DNA of 6,433 bases from Hyphomicrobiales bacterium (GCA_023266695.1 JAHFPO010000129.1:1-6433), one strand, 5' to 3'. Shown: positions 1 to 6,104, numbered from the stretch's first letter. Translations and numbers: made by a program. The notes: generated from the letters alone by a model not told the origin.

Positions 1-2087
1 GCGTGCGCCGCGAGGCGCGGGTCGAGCGCGGCCGCCTCGTCGAGGGCGACCGGCGGAGTGGCAAGGCTTTCATAGCCCGCGCGCTCGCCGTAAGCGGCGC
101 GGCGGTGGTTGCGCATGACGCGGAGCATATGGTCGCGGTTCGGCTCGTAGCCGGGGAAGGGCCCGAGCTCGCGCGCCATCTCCGCCGAGGTCGCATAGGA
201 AACGCCGGTCATGATCGCGGAGAGCGCCGCGCAGATCGCGCGCGCCTCTTCCGAGTCATAGGGAATGCCGGAGGACATCAACAGCCCGCCCACGTTGGCA
301 TAGCCGAGGCCGAGCGTGCGGTAGCGGTAGCTGAGCTCGGCGATGTTCTTCGACGGGAACTGCGCCATCAGCACCGAGATTTCGAGGACGACGGTCCACA
401 GCCGCACCGCGTGCTCGTAGGATTCGACGTCGAATCTGATCGTGCCCCCAAGCGACTCGCTTACGCCGTCACCCTGAGGTGCGACCCCGGCCTCGAGCCG
501 GGGGAGCCTCGAAGGGTGACGATCCGAGCCGTGCACGTCATCCTTCGAGGGCCGCTCCGCGGCCACCTCAGGATGACGGGGATCGGAGGCGCGGCGGAAC
601 GTAAGCAGGTTGAGCGAGGCGAGGTTACAAGCCGTGTCGTCGAGGAACATGTATTCCGAGCACGGGTTCGACGCCCGGATCGGGCCCGAGGCCGGGCAGG
701 TGTGCCAGTCGTTGATGGTGGAGTGGAACTGGATGCCGGGATCGGCGCAGGCCCAGGCGGCGTGGCCGATCTTTTCCCACAGCTCACGCGCCTTCACGGT
801 CTTCGCGGTCTCGCCGTTCTTGCGCCAGGTCAGGTCCCAGTTTGCGTCCGCCTCCACCGCGCGCAGGAATTCGTCGGTGACGCGCACCGAATTGTTGGAG
901 TTCTGGCCGGAGACCGTGAGATAGGCCTCGCCGTCCCAGTCGATGTCGTAGGTCGGGAAATGGATGTCCTTGTAGCCTTGCTTGGCGAACTGGATCACCC
1001 GCTTGATGTAATTGTCGGGCACGTGGGCGCGCCGCGCCGCCTTGATCTCGCGCTTGAGCGCCGGGTTCTTCTCGGGGTCGAAGCAGTCGTCGCCCTCGCC
1101 CTCGCAATTGACGCAGGCCTTGAGCACCGCCTTCAGGTGCCTGGCGTTGATGCGGGAGCCGGTGACGAGGTTCGCCACCTTCTGCTCCTCGATTACCTTC
1201 CAGTCGATATATTGCTCGATGTCGGGGTGATCGACGTCGACCACCACCATCTTGGCGGCGCGCCGCGTGGTGCCGCCCGACTTGATCGCACCCGCCGCGC
1301 GGTCGCCGATCTTGAGGAAGCTCATCAGGCCGGACGAGCGCCCGCCGCCCGAGAGCTTCTCGTTCTCGCCCCTGAGCTTGGAGAAATTGGAGCCGGTGCC
1401 GGAGCCGTATTTGAACAGGCGCGCCTCCCGCACCCACAGATCCATGATCCCGTTCTCGATGACGAGATCGTCCTCCACCGACTGGATGAAACAGGCGTGC
1501 GGCTGCGGATGTTCGTAGGACGAGGCCGCCTTCACGAGCTTGCCCGAGATCGGGTCGACGTAGAAATGGCCCTGGCTCGGCCCGTCGATGCCATAGGCCC
1601 AGAAGAGGCCGGTGTTGAACCATTGCGGCGAATTGGGCGCCGCCATCTGCATCGCCAGCATATGGACGAGCTCGTCGAAGAAGGCCTGCGCGTCCGTCTC
1701 GCTCTCGAAGTATCCGCCCTTCCAGCCCCAATAGGTCCAGGTGCCGGCGAGCCGGTCGAACACCTGGCGGGCGGAAGTCTCGCCGCCGAAGCGATCCTTC
1801 TTGGCGAGTTTTTCGAGCGCCGTATCGTCCGCCACCGAGCGCCACAGCCACGAGGGGACGGTCTCTTCCTCGACGCGCTTCAGGCGCGCGGGCACGCCCG
1901 CTTTGCGGAAATATTTCTGCGCCAAGACGTCGGTCGCGACCTGCGACCAGTGCTCCGGCACCTCGATCCCCTCGAGCCGGAACACGATCGAGCCGTCGGG
2001 ATTGCGGATCTCGCTCACGGTGGAGCGGAACGGGATGGCGGAATAGGGCGACTGGCCTGCCTTGGTGTAGCGGCGCTCGATACGCAT
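1..2087 (-). CDS. nrdJ: Vitamin B12-dependent (class II) ribonucleotide reductase, N-terminal part, carrying an in-frame palindromic repeat
   Basis: The product reduces ribonucleotides to deoxyribonucleotides in the cytoplasm, using adenosylcobalamin to generate the thiyl radical. It starts MRIERRYTKAGQSPY, the usual alphaproteobacterial NrdJ N-terminus. A purine-rich Shine-Dalgarno (AAGGGG, 2100-2095) lies 7 nt before the ATG. About 695 codons are present and the gene runs off the left edge; family members are usually around 1,200 residues or more. Visible active-site elements are the first redox Cys199 (PHACFIQSV), the radical-site triad Asn474/Cys476/Glu478 (NPCSEYMFLDD) and the second redox Cys487 (TACNLASLNLL). 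A Cys-rich patch near residues 350-365 (CVNCEGEGDDC) is usual for the group. Odd point: between R498 and F552 there are 53 residues where I recall roughly 5-10 in relatives. Residues 504-541 are encoded by a palindromic repeat. The frame stays open across it, and family sequence resumes at once (FDVESYEHAVRLW), so the gene looks functional. Confidence 0.96.
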   Translation of the reverse strand, partial: MRIERRYTKAGQSPYSAIPFRSTVSEIRNPDGSIVFRLEGIEVPEHWSQVATDVLAQKYFRKAGVPARLKRVEEETVPSWLWRSVADDTALEKLAKKDRFGGETSARQVFDRLAGTWTYWGWKGGYFESETDAQAFFDELVHMLAMQMAAPNSPQWFNTGLFWAYGIDGPSQGHFYVDPISGKLVKAASSYEHPQPHACFIQSVEDDLVIENGIMDLWVREARLFKYGSGTGSNFSKLRGENEKLSGGGRSSGLMSFLKIGDRAAGAIKSGGTTRRAAKMVVVDVDHPDIEQYIDWKVIEEQKVANLVTGSRINARHLKAVLKACVNCEGEGDDCFDPEKNPALKREIKAARRAHVPDNYIKRVIQFAKQGYKDIHFPTYDIDWDGEAYLTVSGQNSNNSVRVTDEFLRAVEADANWDLTWRKNGETAKTVKARELWEKIGHAAWACADPGIQFHSTINDWHTCPASGPIRASNPCSEYMFLDDTACNLASLNLLTFRRASDPRHPEVAAERPSKDDVHGSDRHPSRLPRLEAGVAPQGDGVSESLGGTIRFDVESYEHAVRLWTVVLEISVLMAQFPSKNIAELSYRYRTLGLGYANVGGLLMSSGIPYDSEEARAICAALSAIMTGVSYATSAEMARELGPFPGYEPNRDHMLRVMRNHRRAAYGERAGYESLATPPVALDEAAALDPRLAAH
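466..579. repeat. Double-hairpin palindromic repeat (REP/RPE-like) inserted in frame within nrdJ
   Basis: The 16-nt ends are inverted repeats with one mismatch: CCGTCACCCTGAGGTG (466-481) and CACCTCAGGATGACGG (564-579). Inside are two tandem hairpins. In the first, CGTCACCCT (467-475) pairs perfectly with AGGGTGACG (513-521), and an inner CCCCGGC/GCCGGGG stem caps it. In the second, CGTCATCCT pairs with AGGATGACG, capped by GGCCGC/GCGGCC. The length is 114 bp, exactly 38 codons. On the nrdJ strand it reads as a stop-free, Arg/Pro/Glu-rich peptide beginning RHPEVAAERPSKDD. No transposase gene or clear target duplication is visible; GATCG occurs near both ends (438-442 and 581-585) but is too short to count. 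The same family is present between mscS and nrdJ. Confidence 0.9.
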
Positions 2088-2109
2088 TCTTCTTCCCCTT
2101 GCTTGCGCG

Positions 2110-2126
2110 GGCGCCTGTCCGGCGCC
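2110..2126 (-). other. GC hairpin just upstream of the nrdJ ribosome binding site
   Basis: Two GGCGCC hexamers separated by five bases can form a six-pair GC stem in the nrdJ leader. The stem ends about 10 nt before the AAGGGG Shine-Dalgarno. It could affect translation initiation or transcript stability, but short GC stems are common by chance in DNA of this composition. Confidence 0.35.
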
Positions 2127-2319
2127 TCGTTGGCTTGACCCAGGACTCCGCCCGAGCCTCCCTGTTCCCGTCCGCCGCGGTTTTATCCGCAGTCTTCACC
2201 CCGAGCGAGGTCAAACCAAGACGATGCGCCGGGACGGATTTTGTCGACGGCGCGGACTCGAATCGATCGCTACGGGAGCGTCCAGTGCGACGCGAAACTG
2301 CGCCCCGAACGGAAGTTCA

Positions 2320-2349
2320 CGCTAAGATGAATCGCGCGCGCGCGTCAAG
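2320..2349 (-). promoter_or_regulatory. Candidate sigma-70 promoter of nrdJ
   Basis: On the minus strand CTTGACG (2349-2343) contains TTGACG, a good -35 of the alphaproteobacterial CTTGAC type. It is followed by a 17-nt spacer, largely alternating CG, and a weak -10 (TTAGCG, 2325-2320). The -35 is convincing; the -10 is poor and could be misplaced. The site is about 235 bp from the nrdJ start. Confidence 0.35.
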
Positions 2350-2363
2350 CCCTAGTATGAGGG
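2350..2363. promoter_or_regulatory. Imperfect dyad abutting the nrdJ -35, possible operator
   Basis: CCCTAGTATGAGGG has matching CCCT/AGGG arms around a TA centre and ends directly against the CTTGAC -35 element. Its CTA...AG edges resemble a degenerate version of the CTATATATAG palindrome, whose centre is 25 bp away. A regulator bound here would contact or occlude RNA polymerase. The protein is not identifiable from this sequence. Confidence 0.35.
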
Positions 2364-2376
2364 TAATGTTAAAAAT

Positions 2377-2386
2377 CTATATATAG
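2377..2386. promoter_or_regulatory. CTATATATAG palindrome, candidate NrdR box
   Basis: This perfect 10-bp palindrome matches the core of the NrdR box as I recall it (CWATATATWG). NrdR is the repressor that controls ribonucleotide reductase genes in many bacteria. It sits in the AT-rich island upstream of the nrdJ -35. Arguments against: the outer ACA/TGT flanks of the consensus are absent, and the only possible partner site is degenerate and 25 bp centre to centre rather than the common ~31. An AT-rich upstream promoter element is an alternative. Confidence 0.35.
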
Positions 2387-2493
2387 GGGATATCGCACGA
2401 AATTGCAGGGAGAACGGCCGCCTCCGTCCGCCCCGTGACGGCACCTACCAAAGTCGGATTCGCGCCCGGCGTAAAGGCAAAAATTCATTCACG

Positions 2494-2651
2494 CCTCATC
2501 CTGAGGTGCGAGCGCGCAAGCGCGAGCCTCGAAGGATGACGCGCGCTCATCGGCCGTCATCCTTCGAGGGCCGCTATCATGGTGAGGTGCCCGGGCCGTC
2601 TCCTTCGAGGCTCCCCCGGCTCAAGGCCGGGGTCGCACCTCAGGATGACGG
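2494..2651. repeat. Cluster of three palindromic repeat units between mscS and nrdJ
   Basis: Unit 1 (2494-2540) is a hairpin in which TCATCCT (2496-2502) pairs with AGGATGA (2533-2539), with a GC-rich middle. Unit 2 begins at 2555 and is identical for 21 bases (2555-2575) to the second hairpin of the nrdJ insert (536-556), then decays into a variant unit start (ATCATGGTGAGGTG). Unit 3 (2596-2651) is a long hairpin. Its reverse complement matches the first hairpin of the nrdJ insert at 48 of the first 50 positions. The cluster ends 5 bases before the mscS stop codon region. It could stabilise the mscS mRNA 3' end or hinder read-through, but no U-tract marks it as an intrinsic terminator. Confidence 0.88.
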
Positions 2652-2656
2652 ATTTC

Positions 2657-3796
2657 TCACGCCGATTTCTGCTGCCGCTCGGCCGGCGCCGCCGCACCTT
2701 TTTCTTCGGCGCGCTCGCCCGGCACCACCTCCTGGCGGGTGCGCGGCAGCACGTGCGGCAATTCGGTGCGCAGGAACTCGATCATCTTCTCGCGCACCTC
2801 GCAGCGCAGCTCGAAGGCGGCCGTCGCGCTCTTCGCGCTCACCAGGATGCGCAGCTCGAGCGACTGCTCCCTGGCGTCGGTGACTTGGAGCTTCGCCGTC
2901 TTGCCGTCCCAGAACTTCGATTGCGCGACGATTTCGGCGAGCTTCTCGCGCAGCCGATCCATCGGCGCGGTGTAGTCGGCGTGCAGATAGACCGCGCCGG
3001 TCAAGTCGGAGGACTCCATCGTCCAGTTCTCGAACGGCTTCTCGATGAAGTGGCTCAAGGGCACGATCATGCGCCGGAGGTCCCACAGCTTCACCACCAC
3101 GTAGGTCGAGGTGATCTCCTCGATCGTTCCGTTCTCGCCCTCCACCACCACCCGGTCGTCGATGCGGATCGGCTGGGTGACGGCGATCTGCAATCCGGCG
3201 ATCAGGTTGGAGAGCACCGGCCGCGCCGCGAGGCCCACGATGATTCCCGCCACGCCGGCCGAGGCGAACAGGCTGATGCCGTACTGGCGCACCGCGTCGA
3301 AGGTCATCAGCATCGCCGCAACCGTCACCACCAGCACCAGGGTGAGCGCCGCGCGCTCCAGGATCCGCACCTGGGTGATGTGCTTGCGGGCGAGCAGGTT
3401 GTCCTCGCTCTCCAGCGCGAAACGCCGCAGATAAAGCTTGCCCGCGATCTTGACCGCGATCGCCGCGATCCAGCCGAACAGGATGACGAGCGCGACGGCG
3501 AGCGCCTGGGTGAGGGCGGTGGTGATCTCGGGCGCGAGCCGCGCCGCCTGCACGGCCGCGCCGAGCGCGAAAATCACGAGCGCGAGCCGGGTCGGCTCCC
3601 TGGTCGACTCGATCAGCGAGCGCAGGAACTTGTGCTCTTTAGAAATTAGCCGGCGCAACAGGACGAGCACGCCGCCATGGATCGCGAGCGCGGCCACGAT
3701 GGCGAGCGCGAGCAGGATGGCGCCGACCGCCCAATCCGGCGCCCAGGTAAGCGCGGCCCGTATTTCGGTGAACAGCTCGACGGCTTCGGTCTGCAT
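2657..3796 (-). CDS. Small-conductance mechanosensitive channel, MscS family
   Basis: This is an inner-membrane channel that opens under membrane tension and releases solutes during hypo-osmotic shock. From the ATG at 3796 it is 379 residues. Hydrophobic segments lie near 22-48, 70-87, 95-117 and 148-166. The Gly/Ala-rich pore helix follows (about 173-207, ISLFASAGVAGIIVGLAARP), then the cytoplasmic beta domain (DDRVVVEGENGTIEEI, 213-228; MIVPLSHFIEKPFENW, 243-258), which is the diagnostic MscS region. A charged low-complexity tail ends the protein. A frame-consistent ATG at 3817 exists, but its AGG touches the start codon. The 3796 ATG has GGAG at 6 nt and is preferred. The gene lies 57 bp after glxR with no obvious terminator, so read-through is possible. 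A repeat cluster begins 5 bp beyond its stop. The family assignment is firm; ion selectivity and the specific paralogue are not inferable. Confidence 0.93.
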   Translation of the reverse strand: MQTEAVELFTEIRAALTWAPDWAVGAILLALAIVAALAIHGGVLVLLRRLISKEHKFLRSLIESTREPTRLALVIFALGAAVQAARLAPEITTALTQALAVALVILFGWIAAIAVKIAGKLYLRRFALESEDNLLARKHITQVRILERAALTLVLVVTVAAMLMTFDAVRQYGISLFASAGVAGIIVGLAARPVLSNLIAGLQIAVTQPIRIDDRVVVEGENGTIEEITSTYVVVKLWDLRRMIVPLSHFIEKPFENWTMESSDLTGAVYLHADYTAPMDRLREKLAEIVAQSKFWDGKTAKLQVTDAREQSLELRILVSAKSATAAFELRCEVREKMIEFLRTELPHVLPRTRQEVVPGERAEEKGAAAPAERQQKSA

Positions 3797-3802
3797 GCGA
3801 AA

Positions 3803-3806
3803 CTCC
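3803..3806 (-). promoter_or_regulatory. Shine-Dalgarno deciding the mscS start
   Basis: GGAG on the minus strand lies 6 nt before the ATG at 3796. This favours that start over the ATG seven codons upstream at 3817, which has no properly spaced site. Confidence 0.6.
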
Positions 3807-3853
3807 GTTCGTCCCATCCTATATGGTGTGCACGCAGGCCGATTGCACGCCGC

Positions 3854-4738
3854 CTACTTCTTCCCCACCTCGTGCTTCGCCATCAGCTCGAGCGCGCGCA
3901 CCATGGCCGAGTGATCCCACTTGGCGCCGCCCTGGGCGACGCAGGCGTTGAAGAGCTGCTGCGCGCTCGCGGTATTGGGCAGCGACACGCCGAGCGCGCG
4001 CGCGCCCATGAGCGCGAGGCTCAGATCCTTCTGGTGCAATTCGATGCGGAAGCCGGGATCGAAGGTGCGCTTGATCATGCGCTCGCCGTGGACCTCGAGA
4101 ATGCGTGAGCCGGCGAAGCCGCCCAACAGCGCCTGGCGCACCTTGGCGGGATCGGCGCCGGCCTTGGTCGCGAACAAGAGCGCCTCGGCCACCGCCTCGA
4201 TGGTGAGGGCGACGATGATCTGGTTCGCGACCTTGCAGGTCTGGCCGTCGCCGTTGCCGCCGACCAGCGTGATGTTCTTGCCCATCAATTCGAACAGCGG
4301 CTTCACCTTGTCGAACGCCGCCTGCGAGGCGCCCACCATGATGGTGAGCGAGGCGGCCTTGGCGCCGACCTCGCCGCCCGACACCGGCGCGTCGACATAT
4401 TCGCAGCCCTGCGCCTTGATCTTCTCGGCGAAGCGCTTGGTCTCGATCGGCGAGATCGAGCTCATGTCGACGACGGTCTTGCCCTTGGAGAGGCCCTCGG
4501 CGACGCCGCCCTTGCCGAACAGCACCAGCTCCACGTTCGGCGTGTCCGGCACCATGGTGATGATGACATCGGCGTTCTTCGCCACCTCGGCGCCGGACTT
4601 GCATTCGGTGCCGCCCGCCGCGACGAGATCGGCCGGGACCTTGCGGCGCGTGTGGAGAAAGAGCTTGTGGCCGCCCTTGATGAGATGCCCGGCCATGGGC
4701 GCGCCCATGATGCCGAGGCCGATGAATCCGACGTTCAT
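3854..4738 (-). CDS. glxR: 2-hydroxy-3-oxopropionate (tartronate semialdehyde) reductase
   Basis: A cytoplasmic NAD(P)H-dependent enzyme that reduces tartronate semialdehyde to D-glycerate in glyoxylate assimilation. It belongs to the 3-hydroxyisobutyrate dehydrogenase family. The 294 residues match the usual length. The Rossmann dinucleotide motif is at 7-12 (GLGIMG). The substrate-binding motif DAPVSGGEVGA spans 116-126. The catalytic lysine is Lys169 (CKVANQ), and Lys237 is in HQKDL. The ATG at 4738 has GGGAG 7 nt upstream and gives the classic MNVGFIGLGIMG start; an in-frame upstream extension to 4789 adds non-family sequence and is rejected. It follows hyi after 47 bp in the same direction, as in glyoxylate operons, which favours this activity over 3-hydroxyisobutyrate dehydrogenase. 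garR is the equivalent name in the glucarate pathway. Translation ends at TAG. Confidence 0.95.
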   Translation of the reverse strand: MNVGFIGLGIMGAPMAGHLIKGGHKLFLHTRRKVPADLVAAGGTECKSGAEVAKNADVIITMVPDTPNVELVLFGKGGVAEGLSKGKTVVDMSSISPIETKRFAEKIKAQGCEYVDAPVSGGEVGAKAASLTIMVGASQAAFDKVKPLFELMGKNITLVGGNGDGQTCKVANQIIVALTIEAVAEALLFATKAGADPAKVRQALLGGFAGSRILEVHGERMIKRTFDPGFRIELHQKDLSLALMGARALGVSLPNTASAQQLFNACVAQGGAKWDHSAMVRALELMAKHEVGKK

Positions 4739-4785
4739 GAAAATGCTCCCGGTTTTTCTCGTGGGTCCGAATGGTGCAATGCCGC

Positions 4786-5571
4786 TCAAGCGCGCGACAG
4801 ATAGGGCTTGAGCCAGCCGAGCCCCGCCTCCGTGGTGGTGCGCGGCTTGTACTCGCAGCCGATCCAGCCAGCATAGCCAATGCGGTCGAGATGCGCGAAC
4901 AGGAAGGGGTAGTTGATCTCGCCGGTGCCCGGCTCATTGCGGCCCGGATTGTCGGCGATCTGGATGTGGGCGATGCTCAACAGGATCATTTCGATCGTCT
5001 TCGCCAGCTCCCCTTCCATGCGCTGCATGTGATAGACGTCGTATTGCAGTTTCAGATTGTCGGAGCCGACCTCGTCGAAAATCGAAAGCGCCTGCGCCGA
5101 GCGGTAAAGATAGAAGCCCGGCATGTCGTAGGTGTTGATCGGCTCGGCGATCAGGAGAATTCCCGCCTGCTTCAATTCCTTGGCGGCGAAGCGGAGGTTC
5201 TCAATGAGCGTCTGCCTGAGCTTCCCCGGATCGGCGCCCTTGGGCGCGATGCCGGCGAGGCAATTGACCTGCTTGTTGCCGAGCGCTTTCGCGTAATCGA
5301 CGGCCTTGCCGATGCCGTCGCGGAACTCGGCGACGCGGTCGGGATGGCAGGCGATCCCGCGCTCGCCCTTGTCGAAGTCGCCGGCCGGCAGGTTGAACAG
5401 CACCTGCGACAAATCGTTCGCGCCGAGCCGCTCGGCGATCTCTTCTTTCTTGAAGGCATAGGGAAACAGGAACTCGACGCCCTTGAAGCCGGCCTTGGCG
5501 GCGGCGGCGAAGCGATCGAGGAACGGCACTTCGTTGAACATCATGGTGAGATTGGCGGCGAATTTCGGCAC
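4786..5571 (-). CDS. hyi: Hydroxypyruvate isomerase
   Basis: A cytoplasmic enzyme that interconverts hydroxypyruvate and tartronate semialdehyde, feeding the reductase encoded next. It is a TIM-barrel protein of the xylose isomerase-like superfamily. From the GTG at 5571 it is 261 residues, matching the family (about 258-260). The start reads PKFAANLTMMFNEVPFLDRF after the initiator. Likely catalytic glutamates are Glu143 (IAEPINTYD) and Glu240 (GCEYKP). Metal- or substrate-site residues probably include Asp178 and His181 (YDVYHMQ) and the IADNPGRNEPGTGEI segment at 205-219. The GTG has GGGGAG 7 nt upstream. A longer frame to 5679 exists, but its extra 36 residues do not resemble the family and would run into the divergent promoter region. 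The gene is divergent from NDUFA12 and probably begins an operon with glxR. Confidence 0.95.
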   Translation of the reverse strand: MPKFAANLTMMFNEVPFLDRFAAAAKAGFKGVEFLFPYAFKKEEIAERLGANDLSQVLFNLPAGDFDKGERGIACHPDRVAEFRDGIGKAVDYAKALGNKQVNCLAGIAPKGADPGKLRQTLIENLRFAAKELKQAGILLIAEPINTYDMPGFYLYRSAQALSIFDEVGSDNLKLQYDVYHMQRMEGELAKTIEMILLSIAHIQIADNPGRNEPGTGEINYPFLFAHLDRIGYAGWIGCEYKPRTTTEAGLGWLKPYLSRA

Positions 5572-5578
5572 TCGACTT

Positions 5579-5584
5579 CTCCCC
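5579..5584 (-). promoter_or_regulatory. Shine-Dalgarno supporting the GTG start of hyi
   Basis: GGGGAG on the minus strand is spaced 7 nt from the GTG at 5571. It fixes a non-ATG start that gives the expected N-terminus; the upstream ATG at 5679 would add 36 residues. Confidence 0.65.
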
Positions 5585-5681
5585 GTGGCGGTGACCCCCC
5601 GATCATCGCTCACCCGCCGCCATTCGCAAAGCGCGGGATGGACTTGCCCGCCGATCGCTGGCACAAGACCGGCGCTCATTC

Positions 5682-6104
5682 ATGGCCGATCGCATGAAAA
5701 ACTTCCTGCTGCGCTTCTTCACCTGGTGGAACGGCCAGACCTTCGGCACCCAGCTGTGGACCTGGCGTTACGGCGAGTTCGTCGGCGCGGACGAGTTCGG
5801 CAACCGCTACTACCGGGCGAAGGGCGGCAAGATCGATCCGGGCCTCGGCTTCGAGCGGCGCTGGGTGATCTATAACGGCCTCGCCGAGGCTTCGCGCGTG
5901 CCGCCGTCCTGGCACGGCTGGCTGCATCACACCGTCGACGTGCCGCCGACCGAGGAGTCCTATACGCCGCGTCCGTGGCAGAAGCCGCACCGGGCGAACA
6001 TGACCGGCACGCCCGGCGCCTGGCGCCCGCGCGGCTCGACGCTCGCCAAGGGCCGCCGCCCGCGCGCCACCGGCGACTACAAGCCGTGGACGCCCAACGA
6101 ATAA
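5682..6104 (+). CDS. NDUFA12 (B17.2) family accessory subunit of NADH:ubiquinone oxidoreductase (complex I)
   Basis: An accessory subunit of respiratory complex I, on the peripheral arm facing the cytoplasm, shared by alphaproteobacteria and mitochondria. Its usual location is outside the main nuo operon. The protein is 140 residues from 5682, or 136 from the ATG at 5694. Family hallmarks in order are FTWWNGQTFGT, VGADEFGNRYYR, RRWVIYNGLAEASRVPP followed by WHGWLHHTVD, and the C-terminal NMTGTPGAWRPRGS and PRATGDYKPW. It has no transmembrane segment. The start is uncertain: neither ATG has a good Shine-Dalgarno, and many relatives begin at MKNFLL, which corresponds to 5694. The 110-bp gap to the divergent hyi must hold both promoters, but I see no strong match in it. 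An OsmC-family gene follows after 5 bp, indicating co-transcription. Confidence 0.95.
   Translation: MADRMKNFLLRFFTWWNGQTFGTQLWTWRYGEFVGADEFGNRYYRAKGGKIDPGLGFERRWVIYNGLAEASRVPPSWHGWLHHTVDVPPTEESYTPRPWQKPHRANMTGTPGAWRPRGSTLAKGRRPRATGDYKPWTPNE

Larger units (their letters stand above)
2088..2493. other. Long gene-free upstream region of nrdJ
   Basis: No convincing protein-coding gene lies here; open frames through it are extensions or antisense shadows in GC-rich DNA. From nrdJ outward it holds the Shine-Dalgarno, a GC hairpin (GGCGCC stems at 2110-2115 and 2121-2126, 5-nt loop) just upstream of it, and about 200 bases in which I recognise nothing. Then come a promoter candidate (2320-2349), a (CG)6 run at 2333-2344 inside its spacer, and an AT-rich island at 2364-2392 that contrasts with the surroundings. 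In 2393-2493 I see nothing specific. If the promoter is right, the leader is about 225 nt. I looked for a cobalamin riboswitch because the enzyme uses B12, but found no recognisable B12 box. Confidence 0.6.

Noticed and set aside
432..599. Intein in nrdJ, since B12-dependent reductases often host them
   Set aside because: The extra segment is only about 45-50 residues, has no splice-junction Cys/Ser with a C-terminal His-Asn, and is explained by the palindromic repeat.
3..2138. 711-codon open frame on the plus strand
   Set aside because: It lies antisense to nrdJ over almost its whole length, and its Arg/Ala/His-rich translation resembles no family. Codon bias in GC-rich genes commonly opens the opposite strand.
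784..2214. 476-codon minus-strand frame overlapping nrdJ
   Set aside because: Out-of-frame shadow of nrdJ with an Arg/Gly/Ala-biased product; the nrdJ frame gives clear family motifs.
2088..2349. Cobalamin riboswitch in the nrdJ leader
   Set aside because: No B12-box-like sequence found on the transcribed strand by eye; a covariance-model search would settle it.
2596..2651. Intrinsic terminator for mscS
   Set aside because: The hairpin is strong but lacks a following U-run and belongs to a dispersed repeat family, so it was called a repeat.
2579..3649. 356-codon plus-strand frame
   Set aside because: Antisense to mscS, starts inside the repeat cluster and has a His/Arg/Gln-rich low-information product.
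3829..3850. Direct repeat TGCACGC twice, 15 bp apart, upstream of mscS
   Set aside because: Too short and without a supporting promoter; likely chance.
3819..4937. 372-codon minus-strand frame
   Set aside because: Shifted frame over glxR and the end of hyi; no recognisable domain.
5643..5667. Imperfect dyad (CTTG ... CAAG around CGATCG) between hyi and NDUFA12
   Set aside because: Arms pair only with bulges and mismatches; it might be an operator or a decayed repeat but does not stand out from background.
4771..5697. 308-codon plus-strand frame
   Set aside because: Antisense to hyi, whose own frame has full family conservation.
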